Assembly (NCBI GenBank): GCA_902794095.1
Contig: CADBFZ010000003.1
Location: forward strand, 293,336-357,335
Direction of reading: 5' to 3'
Length of the DNA: 64,000 bases
Origin: an uncultured Lachnospiraceae bacterium
Lineage (GTDB): Bacteria; Bacillota; Clostridia; Lachnospirales; Lachnospiraceae
Positions 24,147 through 35,457 of this stretch are shown here, one piece after another. The position numbers and the translations under genes were made by a program. The notes below the pieces were generated by a model. It was not told where the DNA came from and did no database searches. It saw nothing but the letters and a program-made list of their open reading frames with translations. Numbering within the stretch: position 1 is the first letter of the stretch; every line of letters begins with the position of its first letter.

Positions 24147-26249
24147 ATGGAAACACATTCAGTACCTGATTACTTCGGAGAACTCGTATTTGACGATCGT
24201 CAGATGAGAGCAAGACTTTCATCCAAGATCTATGCATCCCTCAGAAAGACCATCGATGAGGGTAAGAAACTTGATCCCAAGGTTGCGGAATATGTAGCAG
24301 AGGCCATGAAAGAATGGGCACTCGAAAAAGGCGCAACTCACTATACACATTGGTTCCAGCCTCTTACCGGCGTAACCGCAGAAAAGCACGATTCATTCAT
24401 AAGCCCTTCACCTGACGGGAGTGTCATAATGGAATTCTCGGGCAAGGAACTCATCCAGGGCGAGCCCGATGCATCTTCTTTCCCTACCGGCGGTATCCGC
24501 GCTACATTCGAAGCAAGAGGATATACGGCATGGGATCCCACCTCTTACGCATTCATCAAAGATAAGACCCTTTGCATTCCCACCGCATTCTGCTCATACA
24601 GCGGTGAGGCTCTCGATAAGAAGACTCCTCTCCTTCGTTCCATGGAAGCTCTCAACAAGCAGGCTCTTCGTATCCTTGCGCTTTTCGGAAATACCACTGC
24701 CAAGAACGTAAGAACCTCCGTTGGTCCCGAGCAGGAATACTTCCTTATCACCAAGGAAATGTATGATCAGCGTCCCGACCTTAAGTTCACCGGAAGAACT
24801 CTTTTCGGTGCCAAGTCTCCCAAGGGTCAGGAGATGGACGATCATTACTTCGGAGTTATCAAGCCCCGTGTACAGGCATTCATGAACGACCTCAACAAGG
24901 AACTCTGGAAACTCGGAATCCTTGCAAAGACAGAGCACAATGAGGTTGCACCCGCTCAGCACGAGCTTGCTCCCATCTATTCAACCACCAACATCGCAAC
25001 CGACCAGAACCAGCTCACCATGGAGATCATGCAGAAGGTTGCTTCCAAGCACGGACTTGTATGCCTGCTTCATGAGAAGCCTTTCGCAGGAGTGAACGGA
25101 TCCGGTAAGCACAACAACTGGTCAATGGCAACCGATACCGGCATCAACCTTCTCTCCCCCGGAGATACCCCCGCAGAGAATGCACAGTTCCTTCTTTTCC
25201 TGTGTGCGGTAATCAAGGCTGTTGATGATTATCAGGATCTCCTCAGACTCTCCGTAGCAACCGCAGGAAACGATCACAGACTCGGAGCTAACGAGGCACC
25301 TCCAGCAATCATCTCCGTATTCCTCGGAGATGAGCTTTCAGCAATCCTTGATGCAATCGAGAGCGACACTCCTTACAAGGGAACAGAGCAGAAGATTATG
25401 AAGCTCGGCGTTGATGTCCTTCCCGCATTCCCCAGAGACAACACCGACCGTAACAGAACTTCACCCTTCGCATTCACCGGTAACAAGTTCGAGTTCAGAA
25501 GCCTTGGTTCATCCAACTCGATTGCATGTGCAAACATCATGCTCAACACCGTAGTTGCAGAGTCACTTAAGATCTACGCTGACAGACTTGAAGGCGCTGA
25601 AGACTTTGAGAAGACCCTTCACGAGATGATCCGTAAGACCATCAAGGATCACAAGAGAATCCTCTTCAACGGCAACGGATACGACGATGCATGGGTTAAG
25701 GAAGCTACCGAAGTCAGAGGACTTTGCAACTACAGAACAACTCCCGACTGCATGCCTCATATCCTCGATGAGAAGAACGTCAAGCTCCTTACTTCTCACG
25801 GAGTATTTACCGAAAAAGAAATCGAGTCACGTTGCGAGATCATGCTTGATAACTACTGCAAGCAGGTTCACATCGAAGCTAATACGATGATCGACATGGC
25901 TCTTAAGCAGATCCTTCCCGCAATCACCTGCTACGCTGACAAGCTTTCCACCGGCGTCATCGCTAAGAAGTCAGCTTGCGAAGGAATTGCTTGTGAATAT
26001 GAAAAGAGCGTAATCTCAAGACTTTCCGTTCTTGCAGATCAGATCTTCTCAAGAACCGGAGAACTTGAAAAGGCAGTTCTTAAACTCGCTGATGCTAAAG
26101 ACATAATCGAAGAAAGTGCAATGATCCGTGACACCGTGCTTCCCAAGATGGGCGAGCTCAGAGCATGTGCGGATGAAGCAGAGACACTCGTAGCTAAGGA
26201 GTGCTGGCCTCTTCCTTCGTACGGCGATCTCCTCTTCGGAGTCAGATAA
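24147..26249 (+). CDS. glnN: Glutamine synthetase, type III
   Basis: A 700-residue GSIII, the large synthetase form of Bacteroides, cyanobacteria and some clostridia. Typical segments are [19 protein letters not shown] near the N-terminus, [70 protein letters not shown] and [18 protein letters not shown]. The ATG follows AGGAGG. Expression should depend on ANTAR antitermination in its leader. A stable hairpin without a T-run separates it from asnB, so the two may share a transcript. Confidence 0.97.
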   Translation: METHSVPDYFGELVFDDRQMRARLSSKIYASLRKTIDEGKKLDPKVAEYVAEAMKEWALEKGATHYTHWFQPLTGVTAEKHDSFISPSPDGSVIMEFSGKELIQGEPDASSFPTGGIRATFEARGYTAWDPTSYAFIKDKTLCIPTAFCSYSGEALDKKTPLLRSMEALNKQALRILALFGNTTAKNVRTSVGPEQEYFLITKEMYDQRPDLKFTGRTLFGAKSPKGQEMDDHYFGVIKPRVQAFMNDLNKELWKLGILAKTEHNEVAPAQHELAPIYSTTNIATDQNQLTMEIMQKVASKHGLVCLLHEKPFAGVNGSGKHNNWSMATDTGINLLSPGDTPAENAQFLLFLCAVIKAVDDYQDLLRLSVATAGNDHRLGANEAPPAIISVFLGDELSAILDAIESDTPYKGTEQKIMKLGVDVLPAFPRDNTDRNRTSPFAFTGNKFEFRSLGSSNSIACANIMLNTVVAESLKIYADRLEGAEDFEKTLHEMIRKTIKDHKRILFNGNGYDDAWVKEATEVRGLCNYRTTPDCMPHILDEKNVKLLTSHGVFTEKEIESRCEIMLDNYCKQVHIEANTMIDMALKQILPAITCYADKLSTGVIAKKSACEGIACEYEKSVISRLSVLADQIFSRTGELEKAVLKLADAKDIIEESAMIRDTVLPKMGELRACADEAETLVAKECWPLPSYGDLLFGVR

Positions 26250-26258
26250 TAAAAATTC

Positions 26259-26286
26259 TTCACCTGCATCGAAAGATGCAGGTGAA
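26259..26286 (+). other. 12-bp GNRA hairpin between glnN and asnB
   Basis: TTCACCTGCATC-GAAA-GATGCAGGTGAA is a perfect stem with a GAAA tetraloop. No T-run follows on the + strand, so it looks like an RNA-stability or processing element that lets glnN and asnB accumulate differently, not a strong terminator. Confidence 0.6.
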
Positions 26287-26306
26287 CTAATTCGGAGGAT
26301 GAAAAA

Positions 26307-27893
26307 ATGTGTTCGATAATGGCGTGGTGTAAAAAAGCCGCTGATGAGAAAAAGTTCACCGCCGCTCTGGATGAGATGACATCAAGAGGACCGGACGACG
26401 GAAGAGTAATTAAAACCGAAGGAGGTCTTCTCGGATTCAGAAGACTCTCGATCATGGGTCTTACCCCTGAAGGAATGCAGCCCTTCGAATTGAAAGGCTG
26501 CTCTGTTGTTTGTAACGGGGAAATATACGGATTCACTCCTATAAGGGATGAACTGAAGAGCAAAGGCTACACCTTTAAGAGTGACAGTGACTGCGAGATC
26601 CTGCTTCCCATGTATTTTGAATACGGAACAGAGATGTTCAAAAAGCTTGATGCAGAATTTGCATGCGTAATCTATGACGCAAGGACAGATGAGTGGATCG
26701 CTGCAAGAGATCCCATCGGAATCAGACCTTTGTATTACACATTCGATAAGGGCGGAAGCATAGTATTTGCAAGTGAACCCAAGAGTCTCATGCCTCTTAC
26801 CGAAGAACAGATTTATCCTTTCCCTCCCGGACACTTCTATAAGGACGGGAAGTTTACCTGCTTCAATGATATTGCTAAGCCTGACAAGGTTATCAAAGAC
26901 GACCTGGAGACGGTTTGTGCAAACATCAAAGAAAAGCTTATTGCAGGCGTTGAGAAAAGGCTTATCGCGGATGCTAAAGTCGGTTTCCTCCTTTCCGGTG
27001 GACTTGATTCATCCCTTGTATGCAGCATTGCTGCAAGAAAGTCCGATAAGCCCATCCGTACATTTGCGATCGGCATGAACGAAGATGCCATCGACCTTAA
27101 ATATGCTAAGCAGACCGCAGATTTCCTCGGTGCAGACCACACCGAAGTTATCATTACCAAAGAGGATGTACTCGAAGCACTTCCCAAGGTAATTCACCTG
27201 CTTGGAACTTATGACATAACAACCATCAGAGCTTCGATGGGAATGTATCTTCTCTGTAAAGCAATTCACGAGCAGACCGATATCAGAGTAATCCTTACCG
27301 GTGAGGTTTCCGATGAAATCTTCGGATACAAGTACACCGACTTTGCTCCCAGTGCAGAGGCTTTCCAGGCTGAAGCCGAAAAGAGAGTGAGCGAGCTCCA
27401 CATGTATGACGTACTCCGTGCGGACAGATGTATCTCAGTAAACTCACTTGAAGCAAGAGTTCCTTTCGGTGATCTGGACTTCGTAAAATATTGCATGTCC
27501 ATCGATCCCGAGATGAAGCGCAATCACTACAACAAGGGTAAGTACCTCCTTCGTCATGCATTCGAAGGCGGAGATTATCTTCCCGATGAGATCCTCATGC
27601 GTGAGAAGGCAGCATTCTCCGATGCAGTCGGACATTCAATGGTAGATCATCTGAAAGAGTACGCAGAAGCACAGTACACCGAAGAGGAATTCAAAGAGGG
27701 ATGCAAGAAGTACTCACACGCTCGTCCCTTCACCAAAGAATCACTTCTCTACAGAGAGATCTTCGAGAAGTTCTATACCGGACAGTCCCGTATGGTTAAG
27801 GACTTCTGGATGCCGAATAAAGAGTGGGAGGGATGTAACGTAAACGATCCTTCCGCAAGAGTACTTTCCAACTACGGGGCTAGTGGTGTATAA
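26307..27893 (+). CDS. asnB: Asparagine synthase (glutamine-hydrolysing)
   Basis: A 528-residue enzyme that forms asparagine from aspartate, ATP and glutamine. Cys2 (MCSIMAW) is the class II amidotransferase nucleophile after Met removal; GEIYGF and GPDDGRV line that site. The synthetase half has the PP-loop LLSGGLDSSLVCSIAA and the acidic GEVSDEIFGYKYT. GGAGG is 10 bases before the ATG. Probably transcribed with glnN, which supplies its glutamine. Confidence 0.96.
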   Translation: MCSIMAWCKKAADEKKFTAALDEMTSRGPDDGRVIKTEGGLLGFRRLSIMGLTPEGMQPFELKGCSVVCNGEIYGFTPIRDELKSKGYTFKSDSDCEILLPMYFEYGTEMFKKLDAEFACVIYDARTDEWIAARDPIGIRPLYYTFDKGGSIVFASEPKSLMPLTEEQIYPFPPGHFYKDGKFTCFNDIAKPDKVIKDDLETVCANIKEKLIAGVEKRLIADAKVGFLLSGGLDSSLVCSIAARKSDKPIRTFAIGMNEDAIDLKYAKQTADFLGADHTEVIITKEDVLEALPKVIHLLGTYDITTIRASMGMYLLCKAIHEQTDIRVILTGEVSDEIFGYKYTDFAPSAEAFQAEAEKRVSELHMYDVLRADRCISVNSLEARVPFGDLDFVKYCMSIDPEMKRNHYNKGKYLLRHAFEGGDYLPDEILMREKAAFSDAVGHSMVDHLKEYAEAQYTEEEFKEGCKKYSHARPFTKESLLYREIFEKFYTGQSRMVKDFWMPNKEWEGCNVNDPSARVLSNYGASGV

Positions 27894-27935
27894 CATTTGC
27901 GGAATTTTTTCGACATATTACTAATATGTAACTAA

Positions 27936-28042
27936 GGTGCCGAGAGTGTCGCATGTATTTCAGCGGGACCTCCGTGAGCGCAGACGCGAGGACAGGGCGA
28001 CAAGCGCATCCCGCAGAAATACATGCGACACTATGCGGTACC
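27936..28042. repeat. Long near-perfect inverted repeat before pyrG
   Basis: Arms 27945-27968 and 28009-28032 pair over 24 positions with a single A-A mismatch. An outer 7-bp stem (27936-27942 with 28036-28042, one G-U) extends it after a small internal loop. The 40-base GC-rich apex (27969-28008) contains GAGCGCAGACGCGAGG and GGGCGACAAGCGC. No T-run follows and no ORF lies inside. It fills most of the 174-base asnB-pyrG gap and ends 25 bases before the pyrG ATG. It may be a structured leader RNA or a small mobile palindromic repeat. Confidence 0.75.
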
Positions 28043-28067
28043 GTGAATAAATGGTAGGTAGGAATTT

Positions 28068-29675
28068 ATGACGAAATATATCTTTGTAACAGGCGGTGTT
28101 GTATCCGGTCTCGGAAAAGGAATCACAGCAGCTTCACTCGGAAGACTTCTCAAAGCAAGAGGTCTTAAGGTTGCTGCCCAGAAACTCGATCCCTACATCA
28201 ATGTAGATCCCGGAACCATGAGCCCTTATCAGCATGGTGAAGTTTTCGTAACCGAAGACGGTGCGGAGACAGACCTTGATCTCGGACATTATGAGAGATT
28301 CATCGATGAGGACCTCAACAAATATTCGAATCTTACTTCCGGAAGAGTTTACTGGAATGTTCTTAACCGTGAGAGAAGAGGCGAGTATCTGGGATCCACC
28401 GTTCAGATCATTCCTCATATCACCGATGAGATCAAAGATTTCGTCTACAGCGTAGGTAAAAAGACCGAAGCTGATGTTGTTATCACCGAAATCGGAGGAA
28501 CCGTAGGTGATATCGAATCACAGCCTTTCATAGAAGCTGTTCGTCAGATTTCACTTGAAGTCGGAAGAGAAAACAGCCTCTTTGTTCATGTTACTTTAGT
28601 TCCCTTCCTTCACGGATCGGATGAGCACAAATCAAAGCCCACCCAGCACTCTGTTAAGGAACTTCAGGGAATGGGAATATCCCCTAACATCCTGATCTTA
28701 AGATGCGATGAGCCTCTTGAGGATGAGATCTTCAAGAAGATCGCACATTTCTGCAACGTTAAGGAAGACTGCGTAATCGAAAACATTACCCTTCCTAACC
28801 TGTATGAAGCACCTCTTATGCTTGAAGATTCCGGTTTCTCACAGATTGTTTGCAGAGAACTCGGTATCGAAGCAGGTGAACCCGATCTTGATCACTGGAG
28901 AGAAATGGTCGATCGCATCAAGAATCTTAAGAAGACTGCGGTTATCGGTCTTGTAGGAAAATATGTCCAGCTTCACGATGCATATCTGTCAGTTGCCGAG
29001 GCCCTTCGTCACGCAGGATATGAGAACGAAGCAAAGGTTCAGATCAAGTGGATCGATTCCGAGAAGATCACCGAAGAAAATGTGGAAGAGACCTTTAAGG
29101 GTATCGACGGAATCATTGTTCCCGGCGGATTCGGCGACAGAGGAATCGAGGGAATGATTACATCAGCCAAGTATGCCAGAACCCACGATGTTCCTTATTT
29201 CGGAATATGTCTCGGAATGCAGATCGCATGTATCGAGTATGCAAGAAATGTTCTCGGATATGAGGATGCAAACTCAGGTGAATTCGATGAGCTCTGTGCG
29301 CACAAGGTCATCGATTTCATGCCCGGACAAAGCGACAGCATTAATAAAGGCGGAACGCTCAGACTCGGAGCTTATCCCTGCAAGATAAGCGAAGGCTCCA
29401 AGATGAAAGAGTTCTACGGCAAGGAAGAAATCTCAGAGCGTCATCGCCACAGATATGAATTCAATAACGATTTCAAGGAAGCTTTTGAGAAAGCGGGAGC
29501 TACATTCGCCGGAATGTCACCCGACGGAAAACTCGTAGAGGAGATGGAAATCACGGATAAAGATTTCTACCTCGGAGTTCAGTATCATCCCGAATTCAAG
29601 TCAAGACCCGACAAAGCTCATCCTCTTTTCAAGGGATTCGTAAGGGAGGCATGTAAACGAAATGGCAATTCATGA
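28068..29675 (+). CDS. pyrG: CTP synthase
   Basis: A 535-residue enzyme that aminates UTP to CTP using glutamine and ATP. The synthetase half opens with [20 protein letters not shown] and [20 protein letters not shown]. The class I amidotransferase half has the nucleophile Cys in [16 protein letters not shown] and the His-Glu pair in [12 protein letters not shown]. Full length, standard order. I saw no clear promoter or the run of G-C start bases used for CTP-sensing pyrG attenuation in Bacillus; the long inverted repeat upstream may play a part. Its end overlaps purF by 14 bases. Confidence 0.97.
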   Translation: MTKYIFVTGGVVSGLGKGITAASLGRLLKARGLKVAAQKLDPYINVDPGTMSPYQHGEVFVTEDGAETDLDLGHYERFIDEDLNKYSNLTSGRVYWNVLNRERRGEYLGSTVQIIPHITDEIKDFVYSVGKKTEADVVITEIGGTVGDIESQPFIEAVRQISLEVGRENSLFVHVTLVPFLHGSDEHKSKPTQHSVKELQGMGISPNILILRCDEPLEDEIFKKIAHFCNVKEDCVIENITLPNLYEAPLMLEDSGFSQIVCRELGIEAGEPDLDHWREMVDRIKNLKKTAVIGLVGKYVQLHDAYLSVAEALRHAGYENEAKVQIKWIDSEKITEENVEETFKGIDGIIVPGGFGDRGIEGMITSAKYARTHDVPYFGICLGMQIACIEYARNVLGYEDANSGEFDELCAHKVIDFMPGQSDSINKGGTLRLGAYPCKISEGSKMKEFYGKEEISERHRHRYEFNNDFKEAFEKAGATFAGMSPDGKLVEEMEITDKDFYLGVQYHPEFKSRPDKAHPLFKGFVREACKRNGNS

Positions 29676-31089
29676 AGAATGCGGTGTATTCGGAGTAGTC
29701 GGCAGTAAAAATAATGATATTGCACGTGACATTTACCACGGGCTGTATGCTCTTCAGCACAGAGGGCAGGAAAGCTGCGGTATCGTGGTAAATGATGACG
29801 GTGTATTTGCAACACATAAAGACCTCGGCCTAGTCGGCGAGGTCTTTTCCGAGACTGAATTAAATAATCTTCCGGGCGGATGCATGGCAATCGGCCATGT
29901 CAGATACGGAACAACCGGCGGAAATATCGCAAGTAACATCCAGCCCATGGTTGTCAGCCATCAGAAGGGTAATCTGGCTCTTGCTCATAACGGAAATCTG
30001 GCAAATTCCCTGGATCTTCGCGATTCTCTCGAACTCTCCGGTGCTATTTTCCACTCAACCAGCGATACCGAGACCATCTGCTACATGATCACCAGGGAAA
30101 GGCTTAAGACAGACAGCATAGAACAGGCGGTTCTTGCCGCAATGAAGCATCTTGAGGGGGCATACAGCCTTGTTATGATGTCCTCCACCAAGCTCCTTGC
30201 AGTAAGGGATCCCCACGGATTCAGACCCCTTTGCTACGGTAAGAGGGAGGACGGAAGCTTTGTGGTTGCTTCAGAGAGCTGTGCCCTGAGCGCTGTTGGC
30301 GCAACCTTCGTAAGAGACATCGCTCCCGGCGAAATGTTGGTATTCCTGTCCGATAAACCGTTTTCGGAGCCCGTTTCCTATACGGAAAACTGCGGAGAGA
30401 AAAAAAGTCCCTGTATTTTTGAATATATCTATTTTGCAAGACCCGATTCTGTGATAGATTGTATAGCGGTGCATGATACCAGAGTCAGGGCAGGAAGAAT
30501 TCTTGCCAGGGAATATCCCGTAGATGCCGACGTAGTAGTCGGTGTTCCCGATTCCGGACTCGATGCCGCAATAGGCTATTCGAGAGAAAGCGGAATCCCC
30601 TACGAGATCGGACTCGTTAAGAATAAATATGTGGGCAGAAGCTTTATCGCTCCTTCACAGGATCAGAGAACCAATGCGGTTAGGATAAAGCTCAGTCCCG
30701 TAAAGAGCGTCCTTGAAGGCAAAAGAGTGGTCCTTATCGATGACTCCATCGTAAGAGGAACCACCAGCAAGCGAATCATAAGTCTCCTTAGGGAAGCGGG
30801 CGCCAAGGAAATCCATTTAAGGATCTCATCACCGCCTTTCAGACATCCCTGTTTCTACGGAGTGGATATCGATTCCGAGGACAAGCTTATTGCAAACCAT
30901 CATACACCCGAGGAAATAGCTACTCTTACCGGAGCAGATTCGATCGGATTTCTTCCTATAGAGAGTTTGGAAGAAATGAGTGGTGTTAAGTCTTTCTGCA
31001 GCGCATGCTTTGACGGCGAATATCCTACCAAGATACCGTCGGATCCGAGGAAGGACAGATTCGAGAAAAAACTTTCGGAGGTCAGGTAA
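29662..31089 (+). CDS. purF: Amidophosphoribosyltransferase (glutamine PRPP amidotransferase)
   Basis: A 475-residue enzyme that catalyses the first step of purine synthesis. A six-residue propeptide (MAIHEE) precedes the catalytic Cys7 of CGVFGVVG, typical of the Bacillus type. The PRPP motif is [16 protein letters not shown]. The C-terminal [15 protein letters not shown] and other cysteines indicate the [4Fe-4S] oxygen-sensitive form. It overlaps pyrG by 14 bases and carA by one, so pyrG-purF-carA-carB is a tight operon; placing purF among pyrimidine genes instead of a pur operon is unusual. Confidence 0.96.
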   Translation: MAIHEECGVFGVVGSKNNDIARDIYHGLYALQHRGQESCGIVVNDDGVFATHKDLGLVGEVFSETELNNLPGGCMAIGHVRYGTTGGNIASNIQPMVVSHQKGNLALAHNGNLANSLDLRDSLELSGAIFHSTSDTETICYMITRERLKTDSIEQAVLAAMKHLEGAYSLVMMSSTKLLAVRDPHGFRPLCYGKREDGSFVVASESCALSAVGATFVRDIAPGEMLVFLSDKPFSEPVSYTENCGEKKSPCIFEYIYFARPDSVIDCIAVHDTRVRAGRILAREYPVDADVVVGVPDSGLDAAIGYSRESGIPYEIGLVKNKYVGRSFIAPSQDQRTNAVRIKLSPVKSVLEGKRVVLIDDSIVRGTTSKRIISLLREAGAKEIHLRISSPPFRHPCFYGVDIDSEDKLIANHHTPEEIATLTGADSIGFLPIESLEEMSGVKSFCSACFDGEYPTKIPSDPRKDRFEKKLSEVR

Positions 31090-32174
31090 TGATTTACAAG
31101 GGGAAGAAAAGAAAACTGATAATGTCTGACGGCAGTGAATACGTCGGCTTCGGATTCGGAGAAGATACGGGCAACAGAGTTTGCGAACTCGTATTTAATA
31201 CTTCTCCCGTTGGTTATCAGGAGATCATGTCCGACCCCTCATATACCGACCAGTTCGTTACCATGGCTTATCCTCTTATAGGAAATTACGGCATCAATGA
31301 TGATGACTACGAGACAAAGCACCCCACCATCGGCGGCTTCGTAGTAAGAGATTATAACGACATGCCCTCCAATTTCAGATGTGATAAGACCTTCTCACAG
31401 ACTCTCAAAGAGCTCGGCATTCCCGGAATCACCGGAGTCGATACAAGAGAGATCGTTCGTAAGATCAGAGACGTAGGAACAAGAAAAGCCCTCATCACAG
31501 ACGAGAGTACAACCCTCGAAGAGGGACTTAAGATATTGGAAGAAACGGTTATGGCACACGACCAGGTGCCCAGAGTAAGCCGTCCCCTTATCGAGAAATA
31601 TATTTCAGTAAATTCTAAGTATCATATCGCTGCAATTGATTTCGGTATGAAAGAGAACATTCTTCGTTCTTTTTTCAATAAGAATTGCAGTGTCACTGTA
31701 TTCCCCTGGAATGCAACAGCCGAGGAGGTTGAGGCGGTTAAGCCCGACGGAATCTTCCTTTCAAACGGCCCCGGAGATCCTGAGGATGTTAAGGAAGCAA
31801 TCGAGCTTGTAAGAACCCTTCGCGGTAAATATCCCATTTTCGGAATCTGCCTCGGACATCAGATCATTTCCCTTGCTTGCGGAGCAAAGACCTATAAGCT
31901 TAAGTTCGGTCACCGCGGCGGAAACCATCCCGTTAAAAATCTTGAAACAGGAAAAACAGACATCACTTCACAGAATCATTCCTATGCAGTGGATGAGAAT
32001 TCACTTGCGGGAACCGGTCTTGTTGTTACGCACAAAAATCTTCTCGACGGAACAGTAGAGGGAGTTAAGTGTGAAAGGGATAAGATCTTCAGCGTGCAGT
32101 ACCATCCGGAGAGTTCACCCGGCCCGCACGACAGTTCATATCTGTTTGATGAATTTCTTAAACTGATGGATTAA
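31089..32174 (+). CDS. carA: Carbamoyl-phosphate synthase small subunit
   Basis: A 361-residue glutaminase subunit that feeds ammonia to CarB for pyrimidine and arginine synthesis. The N-terminal CarA domain has FNTSPVGYQEIMSDPSY. The class I amidotransferase domain has FLSNGPGDPEDV, the nucleophile Cys in FGICLGHQIISLACG, and FSVQYHPESSPGPHD. Its ATG overlaps the purF stop (TAATG). Confidence 0.97.
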   Translation: MIYKGKKRKLIMSDGSEYVGFGFGEDTGNRVCELVFNTSPVGYQEIMSDPSYTDQFVTMAYPLIGNYGINDDDYETKHPTIGGFVVRDYNDMPSNFRCDKTFSQTLKELGIPGITGVDTREIVRKIRDVGTRKALITDESTTLEEGLKILEETVMAHDQVPRVSRPLIEKYISVNSKYHIAAIDFGMKENILRSFFNKNCSVTVFPWNATAEEVEAVKPDGIFLSNGPGDPEDVKEAIELVRTLRGKYPIFGICLGHQIISLACGAKTYKLKFGHRGGNHPVKNLETGKTDITSQNHSYAVDENSLAGTGLVVTHKNLLDGTVEGVKCERDKIFSVQYHPESSPGPHDSSYLFDEFLKLMD

Positions 32175-32201
32175 TGACTGCGGATACGGAAAGGTAAGAA
32201 A

Positions 32202-35200
32202 ATGCCAAAGAGAACAGACATAAACAAAATACTTGTAATAGGATCGGGCCCCATCGTCATCGGACAGGCTGCCGAATTCGACTATGCGGGAACCCAGGCC
32301 TGCCTTGCACTTAAAGAGGAAGGCTACGAAGTAATCCTGTGCAATTCAAATCCTGCTACCATCATGACCGACAAAACGGTTGCGGACAGGGTTTATATGG
32401 AGCCCCTTAATCTCGAATATGTTGCGAGAATCATCAGAACCGAGCGTCCCGATGCAATCCTTCCCGGAATCGGCGGACAGACCGGACTTAACCTTGCAAT
32501 GCAGCTCGAGAAAAAAGGAATTCTTTCTGAGTGCGGATGTGAGCTTCTCGGAACAGATTCCGAAAGTATTGAGATGGCTGAGGACAGAGAAGAGTTTAAA
32601 GAACTCTGCGAAAGACTGGGCGAGCCTGTTCTTCCTTCCATCGTCGTTCACAGCATTGAAGAAGGTAAGACCGCAGCAGAGGAGATCGGATATCCCGTAG
32701 TTCTTCGTCCCGCATTCACACTGGGCGGAACCGGCGGCGGATTTGCCGATAATGAGAAAGAACTTGTAGAGCTTCTTGCAGCGGGACTTGAACTTTCACC
32801 CGTAAGCGAAGTTCTTGTAGAAAAGAGCGTTAAGGGTTACAAGGAGATCGAGTATGAAGTAATCCGCGATGCGGGTGATACCGCGATTACCGTTTGTAAC
32901 ATGGAAAACCTGGATCCCGTAGGTATCCACACCGGTGACTCCATCGTTGTATGTCCTTCACAGACCCTTACCGATAAAGAGTATCACATGCTCCGTGACT
33001 CTGCTTTAAAGCTCATAAGAGCTTTAAAGGTATGCGGAGGATGCAATGTTCAGTTTGCTCTCGATCCCAAGTCATTTAAGTATTACCTCATCGAGGTTAA
33101 TCCCAGAGTATCCAGATCCTCAGCACTTGCTTCCAAGGCATCCGGATACCCTATCGCAAGAGTATCTGCAAAGATCAGCGTAGGCTATAACCTCGAAGAG
33201 ATTCAGCTTGCAAATACTCCCGCATGTTTCGAGCCCGCACTTGATTACATCGTAACCAAGATGCCCCGCTTCCCCTTCGATAAATTCACCGATGCAAACC
33301 AGAGCCTCGGAACTCAGATGAAGGCTACCGGCGAGACCATGAGTATCGGAAGATGCTTCGAAGAGAGTCTTCTTAAGGCAGTAAGAAGCCTTGAGTGCGG
33401 AACCGTTCATCTCTACATGGGTAAGTTCACCGACATGACCGTTGATGAGCTCTGGGATCCCGTTCTTAAGATGACAGGCGATCGTATCTATGCCATCGCA
33501 GAGCTTCTTCGTCGTAAGGTTAAGCCCGAGGAAATCTCTTCAAGAACCGGAATCGACATGTTCTTCCTGGATAAGATCTCGAACATCATCGATGAAGAGA
33601 GTATTCTTTTTGAACATAAAAATGATCCCGCGGCCCTTAAGGATGCTAAGAGAATGGGCTTCTCCGATGTTGAGATAGCTTATATCTGGGGCGTTTCCGA
33701 GAAGGACGTATTTAATCTGAGAAAAGAAAACGGAATCTTCCCCGTTTATAAGATGATCGATACATGTGCTTCCGAGTTTGAAAGCTATGTACCTTATTTC
33801 TACTCGACCTATGAGGGAGAGAACGAATCCAAGATCTCCGACAAGCCTAAGGTTATAGTACTTGGTGCAGGCCCCATCAGAATCGGTCAGGGCGTAGAGT
33901 TTGACTATTCCACCGTTCACGCCGTAAAGACCATCAAGGATTCGGGATTTGAAGCAATCGTAATCAACAACAATCCCGAGACCGTATCAACGGATTACAC
34001 CACTTCCGACAAGCTCTATTTCGAGCCTCTGTGCGTTGAAGATGTAATGAATATCATCGAGCTTGAAAAACCCGAAGGAGTTATCGCAACCCTCGGCGGA
34101 CAGACTGCCGTTAACCTTGCGGAGCCTCTTCATGCGCTTGGAGTTAAGCTCATCGGAACAGACTGCGATGCCATTGATAAGGCAGAGAACCGCGACAGTT
34201 TTGAAAAGCTCCTTGAGGAACTTGAGATTCCCGAGCCCAAGGGACTTGCAGTTACCAATATCGAAGACGGCGTAAAGGCTGCGGAGTCCATCGGATATCC
34301 CGTACTTGTACGTCCCAGCTTCGTTCTCGGCGGTAGAGCAATGCAGATCGTATCGAAGGAGAAGGACCTGAGAACCTATCTCCAGACTGCGGTTGAAATA
34401 GATGAGGACAGACCCGTTCTCGTAGACAGATACATCAGCGGTAAGGAACTTGAGGTTGATGCGATCTGTGACGGAACTGACGTATTTATCCCCGGAATCA
34501 TGGAACTTGTTGAGAGAACCGGTATTCACTCCGGTGACTCCATCAGCGTATATCCTACCTTCAGCGTATCCGAGAAGGTTAAGGAAACCATCAGGGATTA
34601 CACCAGAAGACTCGGCGTAGGAATCGGAATCAAGGGTCTTTTCAACATCCAGTTTATCTGTGATAAGAACGAAGATGTATTCATCATCGAGGTTAACCCC
34701 AGATCCTCCAGAACCGTTCCTTTCCTGTCCAAGGCTACAGGTTTTGCACTTCCCGATATCGCAACCAGAGTAAGCCTCGGAATCTCACTTAAGGAGCAGG
34801 GTATCACCGATCTGACACCTGCACCCGGTGAGAAGTGGTTCGTAAAGGCACCCGTATTCTCGTTCTCGAAGCTTTCCGGAATGGATGCATACCTCTCACC
34901 CGAGATGAAGTCCACCGGTGAAGCAATCGGATATGATAAGCTCCTTCATCGTGCGATGTACAAGGCGCTTGTGGCATCCGGAATAAAGCTTCAGAACTAC
35001 GGAACCGTTACCTTCACCCTTGCGGATGAGGATAAGGAAGAAGCACTTCCTCTTGCAAAGCGTTTCTACGATATGGGCTTCAATATCGAAGCAACCACCA
35101 TGACCGCACTGTATTTCAAAGATCATGGCATCAGATGCAGACTTCGCCATAAACTCAGCGAGGGAAGCACAGAAATCCTCGATTCTATCAGTGCAGGCTA

Positions 35201-35375
35201 TGTAAGCTATGTAATCAACACCAGAGCTATCCTTTCGGGTGTTCATTACGAGGACGGCGTTGCCATCAGAAGATGTGCAAGTGAGCATCGTATCACTACA
35301 TTTACATCCCTTGATACCGTAAGAGTTCTCCTCGACGTTCTTGAGGAGATGACTATCGGTGTTTCGCCTATTTAA
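32202..35375 (+). CDS. carB: Carbamoyl-phosphate synthase large subunit
   Basis: A 1057-residue synthase with two homologous halves. Each begins with an ATP-grasp unit ([40 protein letters not shown]), the first phosphorylating bicarbonate and the second carbamate. Further marks are [33 protein letters not shown] and [18 protein letters not shown], and a C-terminal MGS-type allosteric domain follows. SD AAAGG is 9 bases before the ATG. It is the last gene of the operon; no terminator is apparent in the 82 bases after it. Confidence 0.97.
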   Translation: MPKRTDINKILVIGSGPIVIGQAAEFDYAGTQACLALKEEGYEVILCNSNPATIMTDKTVADRVYMEPLNLEYVARIIRTERPDAILPGIGGQTGLNLAMQLEKKGILSECGCELLGTDSESIEMAEDREEFKELCERLGEPVLPSIVVHSIEEGKTAAEEIGYPVVLRPAFTLGGTGGGFADNEKELVELLAAGLELSPVSEVLVEKSVKGYKEIEYEVIRDAGDTAITVCNMENLDPVGIHTGDSIVVCPSQTLTDKEYHMLRDSALKLIRALKVCGGCNVQFALDPKSFKYYLIEVNPRVSRSSALASKASGYPIARVSAKISVGYNLEEIQLANTPACFEPALDYIVTKMPRFPFDKFTDANQSLGTQMKATGETMSIGRCFEESLLKAVRSLECGTVHLYMGKFTDMTVDELWDPVLKMTGDRIYAIAELLRRKVKPEEISSRTGIDMFFLDKISNIIDEESILFEHKNDPAALKDAKRMGFSDVEIAYIWGVSEKDVFNLRKENGIFPVYKMIDTCASEFESYVPYFYSTYEGENESKISDKPKVIVLGAGPIRIGQGVEFDYSTVHAVKTIKDSGFEAIVINNNPETVSTDYTTSDKLYFEPLCVEDVMNIIELEKPEGVIATLGGQTAVNLAEPLHALGVKLIGTDCDAIDKAENRDSFEKLLEELEIPEPKGLAVTNIEDGVKAAESIGYPVLVRPSFVLGGRAMQIVSKEKDLRTYLQTAVEIDEDRPVLVDRYISGKELEVDAICDGTDVFIPGIMELVERTGIHSGDSISVYPTFSVSEKVKETIRDYTRRLGVGIGIKGLFNIQFICDKNEDVFIIEVNPRSSRTVPFLSKATGFALPDIATRVSLGISLKEQGITDLTPAPGEKWFVKAPVFSFSKLSGMDAYLSPEMKSTGEAIGYDKLLHRAMYKALVASGIKLQNYGTVTFTLADEDKEEALPLAKRFYDMGFNIEATTMTALYFKDHGIRCRLRHKLSEGSTEILDSISAGYVSYVINTRAILSGVHYEDGVAIRRCASEHRITTFTSLDTVRVLLDVLEEMTIGVSPI

Positions 35376-35457
35376 TTGCCAAATCCGCCTGTTTATCGTA
35401 AAATTGTCTTACTAATGGCTTTTTAGTTTTTTCTTATGTTTATGGGGACACAGTAAC

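Noticed and set aside
27936..28042. Intrinsic terminator of asnB
   Set aside because: The stem is long and strong, but no T-run follows either arm.
35376..35457. Terminator after carB
   Set aside because: There are T-runs but no convincing stem in the 82-base gap, so none is called.
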